Positions 17,862-25,524 of a stretch of 64,000 bases of DNA are shown here, piece by piece. The notes below the pieces were generated by a model. The model was not told the origin of the DNA. It did not search any database and saw only the letters and a program-made list of their open reading frames with translations. How positions within the stretch are numbered: position 1 is the stretch's first letter; every line of letters starts with the position of its first letter. This stretch comes from Parahoeflea alexandrii (GTDB lineage: Bacteria > Pseudomonadota > Alphaproteobacteria > Rhizobiales > Rhizobiaceae), in contig NZ_JAPWHB010000003.1 in NCBI RefSeq assembly GCF_027214025.1, positions 1 through 64,000 on the forward strand, written 5' to 3'. Position numbers and translations under genes: made by a program.

Positions 17862-18328
17862 GCGACAGTTCCGTTCTTCAAGGTGAGGATGTGCCGGATG
17901 AGATGCCAGGCCGTGTAGACCATCATCAAAGTGACGCCCACGAGCAGCGCGACATCGGAGTAGAAGGTCGGGATGTAGAGCGTCGGGCTTTCGCGCCAGA
18001 CGCGCCATGCGTACCTGGTGTAGTCCCAGGCCCAGCCGAGAATCCAAAGGCCGACGGCCAGGCTGATGATTTCTCCGACAATGGCGAGGATGGTGTGGGC
18101 CCGTTCGGACTTGAGGAAGATCTCGAGCACGTTGGCGCGGATATGGGTGTTCTCGCGCGACGCATTGATCGCCCCGAAGATGTAGAGCCAGATCGTCGGA
18201 TAGAGCATCGTTTCCTCAAGGCCCATCACCGGGATCTGGAAAACGTAGCGTGTAATGACCTGGACAAACTGTCCAAGCGCCACCAGACAGATCAGCCCGG
18301 TCAGCAAGACGGCTGCGAAACGATCCAT
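17858..18328 (-). CDS. TRAP transporter small permease (DctQ family)
   Basis: 156 aa from MDRFAAVLL, with GGGGG ahead of the ATG; the frame runs on to 18454, but those codons would cross the LysR operator. Four hydrophobic helices, GLEETMLYPTIW and a basic NTHIRANVLEIFL loop are typical of DctQ. First gene of the amine-dehydrogenase operon, divergent from the LysR gene at 18428. Confidence 0.9.
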   Translation of the reverse strand: MDRFAAVLLTGLICLVALGQFVQVITRYVFQIPVMGLEETMLYPTIWLYIFGAINASRENTHIRANVLEIFLKSERAHTILAIVGEIISLAVGLWILGWAWDYTRYAWRVWRESPTLYIPTFYSDVALLVGVTLMMVYTAWHLIRHILTLKNGTVA

Positions 18329-18386
18329 CGTGTCCCCCCAATTGAAAACCGCAGGGAGACGATCATCCAGGACTAGCCATAAAGCC

Positions 18387-18422
18387 AAATCCAAAATATT
18401 GTTCAGGCTATAAATTGGATTT
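18387..18422. promoter_or_regulatory. LysR operator: long-spaced perfect inverted repeat
   Basis: AAATCCAA at 18387-18394 and TTGGATTT at 18415-18422 form a perfect 8-bp inverted repeat with a 20-bp AT-rich spacer. It sits in the divergent space and ends 5 bp before the LysR GTG start. That position fits negative autoregulation by the LysR protein plus activation of the dctQ operon on the other strand. Confidence 0.6.
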
Positions 18423-18427
18423 ATATC

Positions 18428-19345
18428 GTGCTGCCCAACCTGACCATTCGGCAACTTCAGACCTTCCGCGAAGTGATGCGCAGCGGCTCAATCTCGGAGG
18501 CAAGCCGCACGCTTTTGCGCACGCAGCCTGCGGTCAGCACGATGATTGCCAATATCGAGAAGGAGCTTGGGTTCAACCTTTTTGTCCGCGAGCACGGGCG
18601 GCTTACGCCATCGCCGGAAGCGCACTACTTCCTGGAGGAAGCCGAGGAGGTTCTCGACCGGCTGGACCGGACCGTCCGGACGATGTCGGAGTTTGGAACG
18701 CTCGACCGGGGCAGCCTCCGGATAGCCTGCCACCCCGCATCTTCCGGCTTCTTCCTGCCCAAGGTGCTGGCCGAATTCCTCAAGGGCAGGCCCGACGTGA
18801 AAGCAGACCTCGTCATGCGCAGCTCGCAGGTCATCGAGGACATGATCGCCTCGCAGGAATTCGACATCGGGCTGGCCGAAACCCCGCGTCAGCGCAGCTC
18901 CATCAGGATCGAACCCTTCAGGCTTGAGTGTGTGATTGCGCTCCCGGAACAAGACCCTCTTGCAAGCAAGGATGTTCTCACTCCGGCCGATCTGGAAAAC
19001 TATCCGATGGCGATGCTTTTCAGCGATCACCCCGACACGCTGGCAACGCAACGGGCGTTTGCCCAGTGTGGCGCGACGCTGAACCGGCGTTTTGTGCTCA
19101 GAACCTCTCTGCCCGCTCTTCCGCTTGTCGGTGCGGGCCTGTGCGGCGCGATCGTTGACCGGATTACGGCAGCCACCAGCCCGGCCCCGGGGGTCGTGTT
19201 TCGCAGATTTACGCCCGTGATCGCAAGCAGCATCGCGCTTCTGCTCCCGGCACAGCGGCCTGCATCCATCCTGACAACCGCATTCAGGGACTACCTGCGC
19301 CAGCACCTCGTGCAGGTCGAGAACACCTTGATCTCGACAGGTTGA
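18428..19345 (+). CDS. LysR-family transcriptional regulator
   Basis: 305 aa, GTG start at 18428. N-terminal winged helix-turn-helix (LTIRQLQTFREVMRSGSIS, RTQPAVSTMIANIEKELG) and a two-lobed effector domain from about residue 90. The overall layout resembles the OccR/NocR opine regulators, but I cannot prove orthology. It is divergent from the TRAP/HcnABC-like operon, and the inverted repeat at 18387-18422 overlaps the space between the starts, so it most likely activates that operon when its amine substrate is present. Confidence 0.9.
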   Translation: MLPNLTIRQLQTFREVMRSGSISEASRTLLRTQPAVSTMIANIEKELGFNLFVREHGRLTPSPEAHYFLEEAEEVLDRLDRTVRTMSEFGTLDRGSLRIACHPASSGFFLPKVLAEFLKGRPDVKADLVMRSSQVIEDMIASQEFDIGLAETPRQRSSIRIEPFRLECVIALPEQDPLASKDVLTPADLENYPMAMLFSDHPDTLATQRAFAQCGATLNRRFVLRTSLPALPLVGAGLCGAIVDRITAATSPAPGVVFRRFTPVIASSIALLLPAQRPASILTTAFRDYLRQHLVQVENTLISTG

Positions 19346-19412
19346 TCCATCTGCTCGACCAGCACGGACCGCACCGGGGTACCTGCGCCATTCGACCAGG
19401 GTCCGAATGCAA

Positions 19413-19434
19413 GCAGCGCCCCTGCGGGCGCTGC
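19413..19434. terminator. Hairpin between convergent LysR and RidA genes
   Basis: GCAGCGCCC at 19413-19421 pairs with GGGCGCTGC at 19426-19434 around a four-base loop. It lies in the 139-bp space between the LysR stop and the RidA stop, so it could terminate both. No T-tract follows on either side, so an intrinsic terminator is uncertain. Confidence 0.45.
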
Positions 19435-19484
19435 CGTGTGCGATGCATGCTGCTGGATTGGGTGTGGAGCCTGACGGTCCGGAG

Positions 19485-19832
19485 CTAGAGAGCCGCGATG
19501 CAGATGATCTCGACCTTGTAGTCGGGCGTCGCCAGCCGGGATTCGCCGGTGGCGCGCGCCGGGGCGTTGCCGGGCGAAACCCAGCCGTCCCAGACGGCGT
19601 TCATCTCGGCGAAATCGTCCATCGACGCCATCCAGATCGTCGCCTGCAGGATCTTGCTCTTGTCGGAGCCAACCGAAGCCAGCAGCCGGTCGATATTGGC
19701 GAGAACATCCTGGGTCTGCTGCGTGACGCTGGCGCCGGCAGTGCCGACCTGGCCAGCCAGATAGACCAGTCCGCCGTGGACAACGGCCTGGCTCATGCGC
19801 GGGCCTGTTTCGAAACGTTTGATGTCGCTCAT
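19485..19832 (-). CDS. RidA-family enamine/imine deaminase
   Basis: 115 aa from MSDIKRFETG; the frame extends to 19925, but this ATG lies 5 bp after the upstream stop and follows AGGGA. Family pattern: YLAGQVG, VLANIDRLLASVG, ILQATIWMASM and ARATGESRLA. It closely resembles the RidA at 12333 (both share MNAVWD followed by a W-x-x-G-x-APARA stretch), so they are likely paralogues assigned to two amine-oxidising operons. Last gene of the ten-ORF polyamine-type operon, coupled to the flavoprotein before it. Confidence 0.9.
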   Translation of the reverse strand: MSDIKRFETGPRMSQAVVHGGLVYLAGQVGTAGASVTQQTQDVLANIDRLLASVGSDKSKILQATIWMASMDDFAEMNAVWDGWVSPGNAPARATGESRLATPDYKVEIICIAAL

Positions 19833-19837
19833 GTGTT

Positions 19838-20956
19838 TTATCCCTGTTGAAGATTGAGTGCAGCCCGTCCTGGGCCGAGTGCTTCCAGTACGGCCGGGTC
19901 CAGCGACGATGGCCGCCCCAGGCACAAATCCGCGGCCAGCTGCGACAGCGCCGGCGCCGTCTGCATGCCATAGCCGCCCTGCCCAGCGAGCCAGAAGAAG
20001 CCTTCGGCGTCCGGCGCGAAACCGACCACCGGCGTCCTGTCCGGCGCAAAGGTGCGCATCCCGGCCCAGGAGTGCTCGACCCTCGTGACCGGCGTGGTCA
20101 CGGCCTGTTCGTAGCGGTGCAGCCCCTCGGCAATCACCATGTCGTCGGCCCAGACGTCATGCGGTTCGACCGGGTCCTCGTCGGCCGGCGAGATCATCAG
20201 CTTGCCGGCTTCGGGCTTGGCGTACCACTGGTCGCCGGCATTGGCGAACAGCGGCCAGCGATTGATGTCATGGCCATCGGGCGCCGGGATCAGCGCCGCC
20301 GAGCGGCGCAAAGGGGTCAGTCCCAGCATTCTCAGACCAGCCATATGCGCGACAGCATCGGCCCAGCCGCCAGCGGCGTTGACCAGCACAGGGGCTGAAA
20401 ACTCTCCAGCCGGCGTCACAACCGTCCACAGGCCATCGCGGCGGGTGATCGACTGCGCCGGTGCAGCGTTGACGATGCTGCCGCCACACCATCGCAACAG
20501 GCGGGCAAAGCCCTGCAGCATGCGATCGACATCGATGTCCTGCGCGTCCCATTCGATCGCCGCGGCGGCGATGGCGTCGGATCGCAGGATCGGCACCAGC
20601 TCCAGCGCCTGGGCGGGGGAAAGCCGTTCCAGCCCGTCGCTGCCATCGAGATAGGCGTCGAACTTCGGCAGATCATCATCCGTCGCCAGCAGCAATTCGC
20701 CGCGCGGCGACAGCAGGCTCGAGTCCGATACGCCTTCGGGTTGCGCCAGAAACGGCGCCGAGGCGGCATTGAGCGCCCGCAGGGTGGCATTGCCGTAATT
20801 GCGGATGAAGATCGCCGCCGAACGCCCGGAGGAGTGATGGCCGATCATCGGCTCGGCCTCGAGCACGGTCACCTTCGCCTCAGGCGCCAGCCGGGCCGCG
20901 GCACTGATGCCGGCAATACCGCCACCGATCACCAGAATGTCTGAGAATGTGCTCAT
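19838..20956 (-). CDS. FAD-dependent oxidoreductase, D-arginine-dehydrogenase-like (DAO family)
   Basis: 372 aa. FAD fold at the N-terminus (ILVIGGGIAGISAAARLA), then GHHSSGRSAAIFIRNYGN, which resembles the flavin-proximal loop of D-arginine dehydrogenase DauA, and GFFWLAGQGGYGMQTAP near the C-terminus. It would oxidise a D-amino acid or related amine to an imino acid, which the RidA encoded 5 bp downstream can hydrolyse. Its ATG overlaps the stop of the deacetylase gene (ATGA). Substrate unknown; a basic amino acid or polyamine derivative fits the importer. Confidence 0.85.
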   Translation of the reverse strand: MSTFSDILVIGGGIAGISAAARLAPEAKVTVLEAEPMIGHHSSGRSAAIFIRNYGNATLRALNAASAPFLAQPEGVSDSSLLSPRGELLLATDDDLPKFDAYLDGSDGLERLSPAQALELVPILRSDAIAAAAIEWDAQDIDVDRMLQGFARLLRWCGGSIVNAAPAQSITRRDGLWTVVTPAGEFSAPVLVNAAGGWADAVAHMAGLRMLGLTPLRRSAALIPAPDGHDINRWPLFANAGDQWYAKPEAGKLMISPADEDPVEPHDVWADDMVIAEGLHRYEQAVTTPVTRVEHSWAGMRTFAPDRTPVVGFAPDAEGFFWLAGQGGYGMQTAPALSQLAADLCLGRPSSLDPAVLEALGPGRAALNLQQG

Positions 20957-21975
20957 CCTGACTGATACCCGTTGAGAAAGCTGGTCAGATTGTCGCCCAG
21001 GTCGGAGGACAGATAGCCGCCTTCCTGCACGATGACTGACGGCAGGTCCAGCCCCGCGATCGCGGATGCGATGCTGGCAAACCCTGGCGTTGTTACCTTG
21101 AAGCCATGGAACGGATCGTTCTCGTGCGCATCGAGCCCCAGCGCCAGCACCAGAACATCGGCGCCGAACGACCGGATCCGGGCGAGTGCTGCTTCCAGTG
21201 CGTCAAGATAGTCCGCATCTTCGGTGCCGCGAGGCAGCGGCAGGTTGAGATTGTATCCCATTCCCTCGCCCTCGCCGCGCTCGGCCGCATGGCCCCAGTA
21301 GAACGGGTAGAAACGGGCCGGATCGGCATGGATCGACACCGTCAGCACGTCGCGGCGATGATAGAAGATTCCTTGCGTGCCGTTGCCGTGATGCACGTCG
21401 ATATCGAGAATTGCCGGACGGTGACCGGCGCGCAGCAGCGCCTGCGCGGCAATTGCGGAATTGTTGAGAAAGCAGAATCCGCCGGCCAGATCGCCAAACG
21501 CATGGTGGCCGGGCGGACGGCAGAGCGCATAGGCCGTGCGTTCACCGCCAAGCACAAGGTCGGCAGCGCTCAACGCCGTCTGTGCCGACCAATAGGCGGA
21601 TTGCCAGGTTCCGGCGGCGATCGGGCAGGACGTGTCCGCCTGGTGGAAGCCGGCCTGGCCGGCCGCGGAACTCGGATAGCTGGCGGTGCGCCGGTCCGGA
21701 TGGATGTTCGGGACCACCTCTTCGGAGGCGCCTTCGGTGCGCAGCCAGCGATCGTGGATGGTTTCGAGAAAGCTCAGATATTCGGGCGAATGGATCTCGG
21801 CGATCGGGCCGGCGCCGTGATCGGCCGGCGTGGCGAAGTCGCACCCGGCAGCCCGGGCGCCGCGAGTCAGTTCCGCTATCCGCTGCGGCTGCTCCGGATT
21901 GGCGGAAAGCCTGCCATTCGCCATGAAATGCTTCGGATCATGCGCCCATTGACGCTCGTCGAATATCGCCTTCAT
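20953..21975 (-). CDS. Zinc-dependent acetylpolyamine amidohydrolase-like deacetylase (class II HDAC-like)
   Basis: 340 aa, the usual length of the family. Catalytic His-His in CRPPGHHAFG, zinc ligands Asp and His in LDIDVHHGNGTQG and a further Asp in LGLDAHENDPF, and the transition-state Tyr in QEGGYL. The LG-D-x-x-ENDP loop is typical of acetylpolyamine amidohydrolases rather than histone deacetylases. It removes acetyl from N-acetylated terminal amines such as N8-acetylspermidine or acetylputrescine. In this operon, with a Pot-type importer and an aminotransferase, it probably acts first on an imported N-acetylated substrate. Confidence 0.9.
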   Translation of the reverse strand: MKAIFDERQWAHDPKHFMANGRLSANPEQPQRIAELTRGARAAGCDFATPADHGAGPIAEIHSPEYLSFLETIHDRWLRTEGASEEVVPNIHPDRRTASYPSSAAGQAGFHQADTSCPIAAGTWQSAYWSAQTALSAADLVLGGERTAYALCRPPGHHAFGDLAGGFCFLNNSAIAAQALLRAGHRPAILDIDVHHGNGTQGIFYHRRDVLTVSIHADPARFYPFYWGHAAERGEGEGMGYNLNLPLPRGTEDADYLDALEAALARIRSFGADVLVLALGLDAHENDPFHGFKVTTPGFASIASAIAGLDLPSVIVQEGGYLSSDLGDNLTSFLNGYQSG

Positions 21976-22088
21976 GCCTCGTCTCCCAATGACTCACAGG
22001 CCTTCATGCCGGCCGACAGATCGGCCAGCGCTCGATTCAAGCCAGCCACATCTGCCGGCACGGCGCGCCTGATGTTGGTGTCATCCAT
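21972..22088 (-). pseudogene. 38-aa GNAT-like N-terminal fragment, coupled to the deacetylase
   Basis: A 38-codon frame, MDDTNIRRAVPADVAGLN then RALADLSAG, starts 2 bp after the BKACE stop and ends in an ATGA overlap with the deacetylase start. IRRAVPADVAGL looks like the first strand and helix of a GNAT acetyltransferase, but the acetyl-CoA-binding core is absent. It is either a shortened GNAT relic kept for translational coupling or a new microprotein. The clean overlaps on both sides argue that it is translated. Confidence 0.5.
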
Positions 22089-22090
22089 GT

Positions 22091-23017
22091 TCAAAATCTC
22101 ACCCTGTCCCTGCCTTTCAGCTCCAGCATCGCACGCGCCTCGTCGGGCGTTGCCACCTCGCGGCCGGCCGATTCGACGATTTCGCGCACCATCTCCACCT
22201 GCTCGGCATTGGATTTCGCCAGTTGACCGCGGGCGATGTAGAGATTGTCTTCGAGACCTACCCGAACATGGCCGCCCATTGCGGCGCCGAGCTCGGCCAA
22301 GGCCATTTGCCGGCGGCCGGCGGCAAGCACGGAGAACATGTAGTCGGCACCAAACAGGCTGTCGGCGGTTTGCTTGAGATAGGCCAGGTGCTCGGGTTCG
22401 GCGGCGACACCACCGAGAACCCCCATGACGAACTGGATGAAGATCGGCGCTTGGACGAGACCGCGCTCGACAAAATGATGCAGCATATGCAGATGGCCGA
22501 GGTCATAGCATTCGAACTCGAACCGCGCGCCGCGCTCGCGTCCCATCAGCCGCAGCACGGTTTCGATGTCGCGGGGCGTGTTCTTGAAAACCAGGTCATC
22601 GGACTCGCGCAGGAAGGGCTCTTCCCAGTCATGCAGCCACTCGGTGCGCTTGCCGAGCATCGGGTAGAGCGCGAAATTCATCGTGCCCATGTTGAGCGAA
22701 CACATTTCCGGCTCGGCGGCCATCGGCCCGGCGAGGCGCTGCTCCATCGTCATCACCGCGCTGCCGCCGGTGGTGAGATTGATCACCGCATCGGTCGCCG
22801 CCCTGATGGCGGGAAGGAACGTCATGTAGTCGGCGACGGCGGCCGAGGGTCGCCCGTCCCGCGGATCGCGGGCATGCAGGTGCAGGATGGCCGCCCCGGC
22901 CGCCGCCGCGCCGATGGCCTGTTCGGCGATCGCCTCGGGAGTTACCGGCAGATAGGGCGACATCGACGGCGTGTGGATGGAGCCGGTGACGGCGCAGGAG
23001 ATGATGATCTTCGACAT
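22091..23017 (-). CDS. Beta-keto acid cleavage enzyme (BKACE, DUF849 family)
   Basis: 308 aa, normal for the family. Zinc-site region AAILHLHARDPRDG, substrate-loop NLTTGGSAV, GRERGARFEFECYDLGH, and the Glu-Asp of VRVGLEDNLY. BKACE enzymes condense a beta-keto acid with acetyl-CoA and give acetoacetate plus a shorter acyl-CoA; known members act on 3-keto-5-aminohexanoate (Kce) and dehydrocarnitine. GGGGA lies upstream of the ATG. It lies 12 bp after the aminotransferase gene, which suggests the aminotransferase makes its beta-keto acid substrate. Which member of the family it is cannot be told by eye. Confidence 0.92.
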   Translation of the reverse strand: MSKIIISCAVTGSIHTPSMSPYLPVTPEAIAEQAIGAAAAGAAILHLHARDPRDGRPSAAVADYMTFLPAIRAATDAVINLTTGGSAVMTMEQRLAGPMAAEPEMCSLNMGTMNFALYPMLGKRTEWLHDWEEPFLRESDDLVFKNTPRDIETVLRLMGRERGARFEFECYDLGHLHMLHHFVERGLVQAPIFIQFVMGVLGGVAAEPEHLAYLKQTADSLFGADYMFSVLAAGRRQMALAELGAAMGGHVRVGLEDNLYIARGQLAKSNAEQVEMVREIVESAGREVATPDEARAMLELKGRDRVRF

Positions 23018-23029
23018 GCAGATCCCCGG

Positions 23030-24376
23030 TCAGACCGTCTCGACCGCAAGCCCGGCATTGGCGGCGAACCTGTCGAGTGCCGTGGTCAGCATGTCGATGA
23101 GTTCGTCGACCTGCCCTTCGGTGATGATCATCGGCGGACAGACCAGGAAATGGTCACCTTCGATGCCGCCGCGGGTGCGCCGCGAATAGATGATCAGGCC
23201 TTCGGCATAGGCGAGTTCCACCAGTTCGAGATAGGCATTGAGCGCCTTTGGCAGCGGCTGCATCGTCTCCCGGTCGGACACCAGCTCGAAGGCCAGCAGC
23301 AGACCTTCGCCGCGCACATCGCCAATAAAGGAAAACCGCTGCATCAGATTTTCAAGCCGGGTCTTGAGCAGGGCGCCCATGCGGGCGGCATTCTGCATCA
23401 GACCGCCGGTTTCGATTTCCTCCAGCACCGCCAGGCCCGCGGCACAGGCCTGCGGGTTGCCGGCATAGGTGTGACCGTGCAGGAACCCGCCGGCATCCAG
23501 CACCGGATCGATCAGCCGGTCCTGCGCAATCATCGCGCCCAGTGGTGCGTAGCCTGCGCCAAACCCCTTGGAGATGGCAATGATATCGGGCTCGACGCCG
23601 AAATGCTCCGCGCCCATGAACTTGCCGGTGCGCCCGCCGCCCGACATCACTTCGTCATGGATCAGCAGCACGCCGTAGCGGTCACAGATCTCGCGCACCG
23701 CCTGCATGTATCCGGCCGGTGGCACCAGCGCTCCGGTTGACGCGCCACCGATCGGCTCCTGGATGTAGGCCAGCACCGTGTCGGGTCCTTCTTCGAGGAT
23801 CCTGGCTTCGAGCATGGCCGCGTAATGGGCGCCGGTCGCGGGATCCTCCATCGCCAGGCCATCGAGATAGGCGCGCGGCGCCGGGATCTTCGGCATCGCC
23901 TGCATCATCGGCAGGAACGGATCGGACAATGGCGCGTATCCGGTCAGCGCCAGGGCGCCAAGGGTGGAGCCATGGTAGCTCGGGTCGCGCGAGATCACCT
24001 TCCAGCGCGATCCCTGGCCGACAGTCACGGCATATTGCCGCGCCAGCTTGATGGCGCTTTCCACCGCCTCCGATCCGCCGGAGACAAAAAAGACCTTCTC
24101 CATGCCTTCAGGCGAGAGCGATGCCACCCTGGTGGCGAGTTGTTCGCTTGCCTCGGTTTCGAAATGCAGCCGGTAGCCGAAGGTCGACTTTTCCATCTGC
24201 CGGCGCATGGCCTCCAGAACCCTGGGATTGGAGTGGCCGATATTGGAAACCATGGCGCCGGACGAGCCGTCGAGATAGCGCTTGCCGTCGACATCCCACA
24301 TGTAGACGCCGTGGGCTTCGGCCAGAACCGGGCGGCGGGCGCGGGTCTGGTAGAACAGATGGCTATCGGGTTTCAC
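23030..24376 (-). CDS. Class III PLP-dependent aminotransferase
   Basis: 448 aa; GTG start at 24376 overlapping the ABC ATPase stop (GTGA). Motifs: GKRYLDGSSGAM, VSGGSEAVESAIKLA, LLIHDEVMSGGGRTG, AISKGFGAGYAPLGA with the PLP lysine, and HGHTYAGNPQACAAGL. The family includes omega- and beta-amino-acid:pyruvate transaminases. Encoded between a polyamine-type importer and a BKACE enzyme, it most plausibly converts a beta-amino acid to the beta-keto acid that BKACE cleaves. Confidence 0.92.
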   Translation of the reverse strand: MKPDSHLFYQTRARRPVLAEAHGVYMWDVDGKRYLDGSSGAMVSNIGHSNPRVLEAMRRQMEKSTFGYRLHFETEASEQLATRVASLSPEGMEKVFFVSGGSEAVESAIKLARQYAVTVGQGSRWKVISRDPSYHGSTLGALALTGYAPLSDPFLPMMQAMPKIPAPRAYLDGLAMEDPATGAHYAAMLEARILEEGPDTVLAYIQEPIGGASTGALVPPAGYMQAVREICDRYGVLLIHDEVMSGGGRTGKFMGAEHFGVEPDIIAISKGFGAGYAPLGAMIAQDRLIDPVLDAGGFLHGHTYAGNPQACAAGLAVLEEIETGGLMQNAARMGALLKTRLENLMQRFSFIGDVRGEGLLLAFELVSDRETMQPLPKALNAYLELVELAYAEGLIIYSRRTRGGIEGDHFLVCPPMIITEGQVDELIDMLTTALDRFAANAGLAVETV

Positions 24377-25461
24377 GAAAGGCTCTCCACCGGAAGCGCG
24401 GCGCAGTCCCTGGCGCGGAACTGCAAGGCCACCTTCGCTCCCGTGGCAAAGGGGCGGTCCTCGATCATGTTGATGGCCTGCATCTGATGATCGCCGACAC
24501 GGACGAAATAGCGGGCGGACTGGCCCTGATAGTCGACGTTCTCGACAACCGCATCGACCGTCAGCATGCCCTCCGCCGGCGTACCTTCAGGTTTCAGATG
24601 CAGTTTCTCGGCACGGATCACCAGCCGCACCGGGCCGGGCCCGGATACTCGCGGCGCCCGATCCTTCGGGATTGCGATTTTCGGAAAGTCCGGCAGTTCG
24701 AGCGCGATGTCACCGCCCGCCATGTCCGAGCACCGGGCAGAGAGCAGGTTCGAGGCGCCAAGGAACTTCGCGACAAATTCGGTCGCGGGCGTGTTGTAGA
24801 CCTCTTCCGGCGCGCCAACCTGTTCGACGCGGCCTTCGGACATGACGATGATCTGGTCCGACATTGCCAGCGCCTCGGTCTGGTCGTGTGTGACAAACAC
24901 CGTGGTCACGCCGATGCTTTGCTGGATGCGCTTGAGTTCGACCCGCATGTCCTCGCGCAGATTGGCGTCGAGCGCCGACAGCGGCTCGTCGAGCAGCAGC
25001 ACGTCCGGTTCGATGACGATGGCGCGCGCCAGCGCGATGCGCTGCTGCTGGCCGCCGGAAAGTTCCTTCGGATAGCGCGCCCCGAGATCGGGCAATTGCA
25101 CCAGTTCGAGTGCCGCGGCGACCTTGCGCCTGGCTTCATCCTTTGGGACATTGCGATAATTCAGGCCGAAGGCGACGTTGTCGGCAACCGTCTTGTGCGG
25201 AAACAGCGCATAGTTCTGGAAAACCAGGCCGAGATTGCGCTTGTGGATCGGCACATCGTTGACCCGTTTGCCCTTGATGGCGATTTCGCCTTCCGTCGGA
25301 TCCAGCAGGCCGGCGATCATGCGCAAGGTCGTGGTCTTGCCGCAGCCCGACGGTCCGAGCAGGGTGACGAAACTGCCCTCTTCTATCTCCAGCGACATCT
25401 GGTGCACGGCGGTGTAGTCGCCAAAGCGCTTGACGATATTGCTCAGGGATACGGCGCTCAC
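24373..25461 (-). CDS. Polyamine-type ABC transporter ATPase (PotA-like)
   Basis: 362 aa, GTG start with GGAGG nine bases upstream. Walker A LGPSGCGKTT, Q-loop VFQNYALFPH, signature LSGGQQQR, Walker B LLLDEPLSALD, switch VTHDQTEAL, then a TOBE domain from about residue 270. All catalytic positions are intact. It powers the importer formed with the two permeases and receptor encoded just upstream. Confidence 0.93.
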   Translation of the reverse strand: MSAVSLSNIVKRFGDYTAVHQMSLEIEEGSFVTLLGPSGCGKTTTLRMIAGLLDPTEGEIAIKGKRVNDVPIHKRNLGLVFQNYALFPHKTVADNVAFGLNYRNVPKDEARRKVAAALELVQLPDLGARYPKELSGGQQQRIALARAIVIEPDVLLLDEPLSALDANLREDMRVELKRIQQSIGVTTVFVTHDQTEALAMSDQIIVMSEGRVEQVGAPEEVYNTPATEFVAKFLGASNLLSARCSDMAGGDIALELPDFPKIAIPKDRAPRVSGPGPVRLVIRAEKLHLKPEGTPAEGMLTVDAVVENVDYQGQSARYFVRVGDHQMQAINMIEDRPFATGAKVALQFRARDCAALPVESLS

Positions 25462-25494
25462 AGCATCATGCCTCCGGGTTTGCAGGGAGCCGGC

Positions 25495-25511
25495 CCCGCC
25501 ACGACGGCGGG
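25495..25511. other. Intercistronic stem-loop after the receptor gene
   Basis: CCCGCC at 25495-25500 pairs with GGCGGG at 25506-25511 around a five-base loop, in the 63-bp gap between the receptor stop and the ATPase start. No T-run, so it is probably an mRNA 3'-end stabiliser for the receptor message within the operon. Confidence 0.5.
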
Positions 25512-25524
25512 ACCGGGGGTTGGC

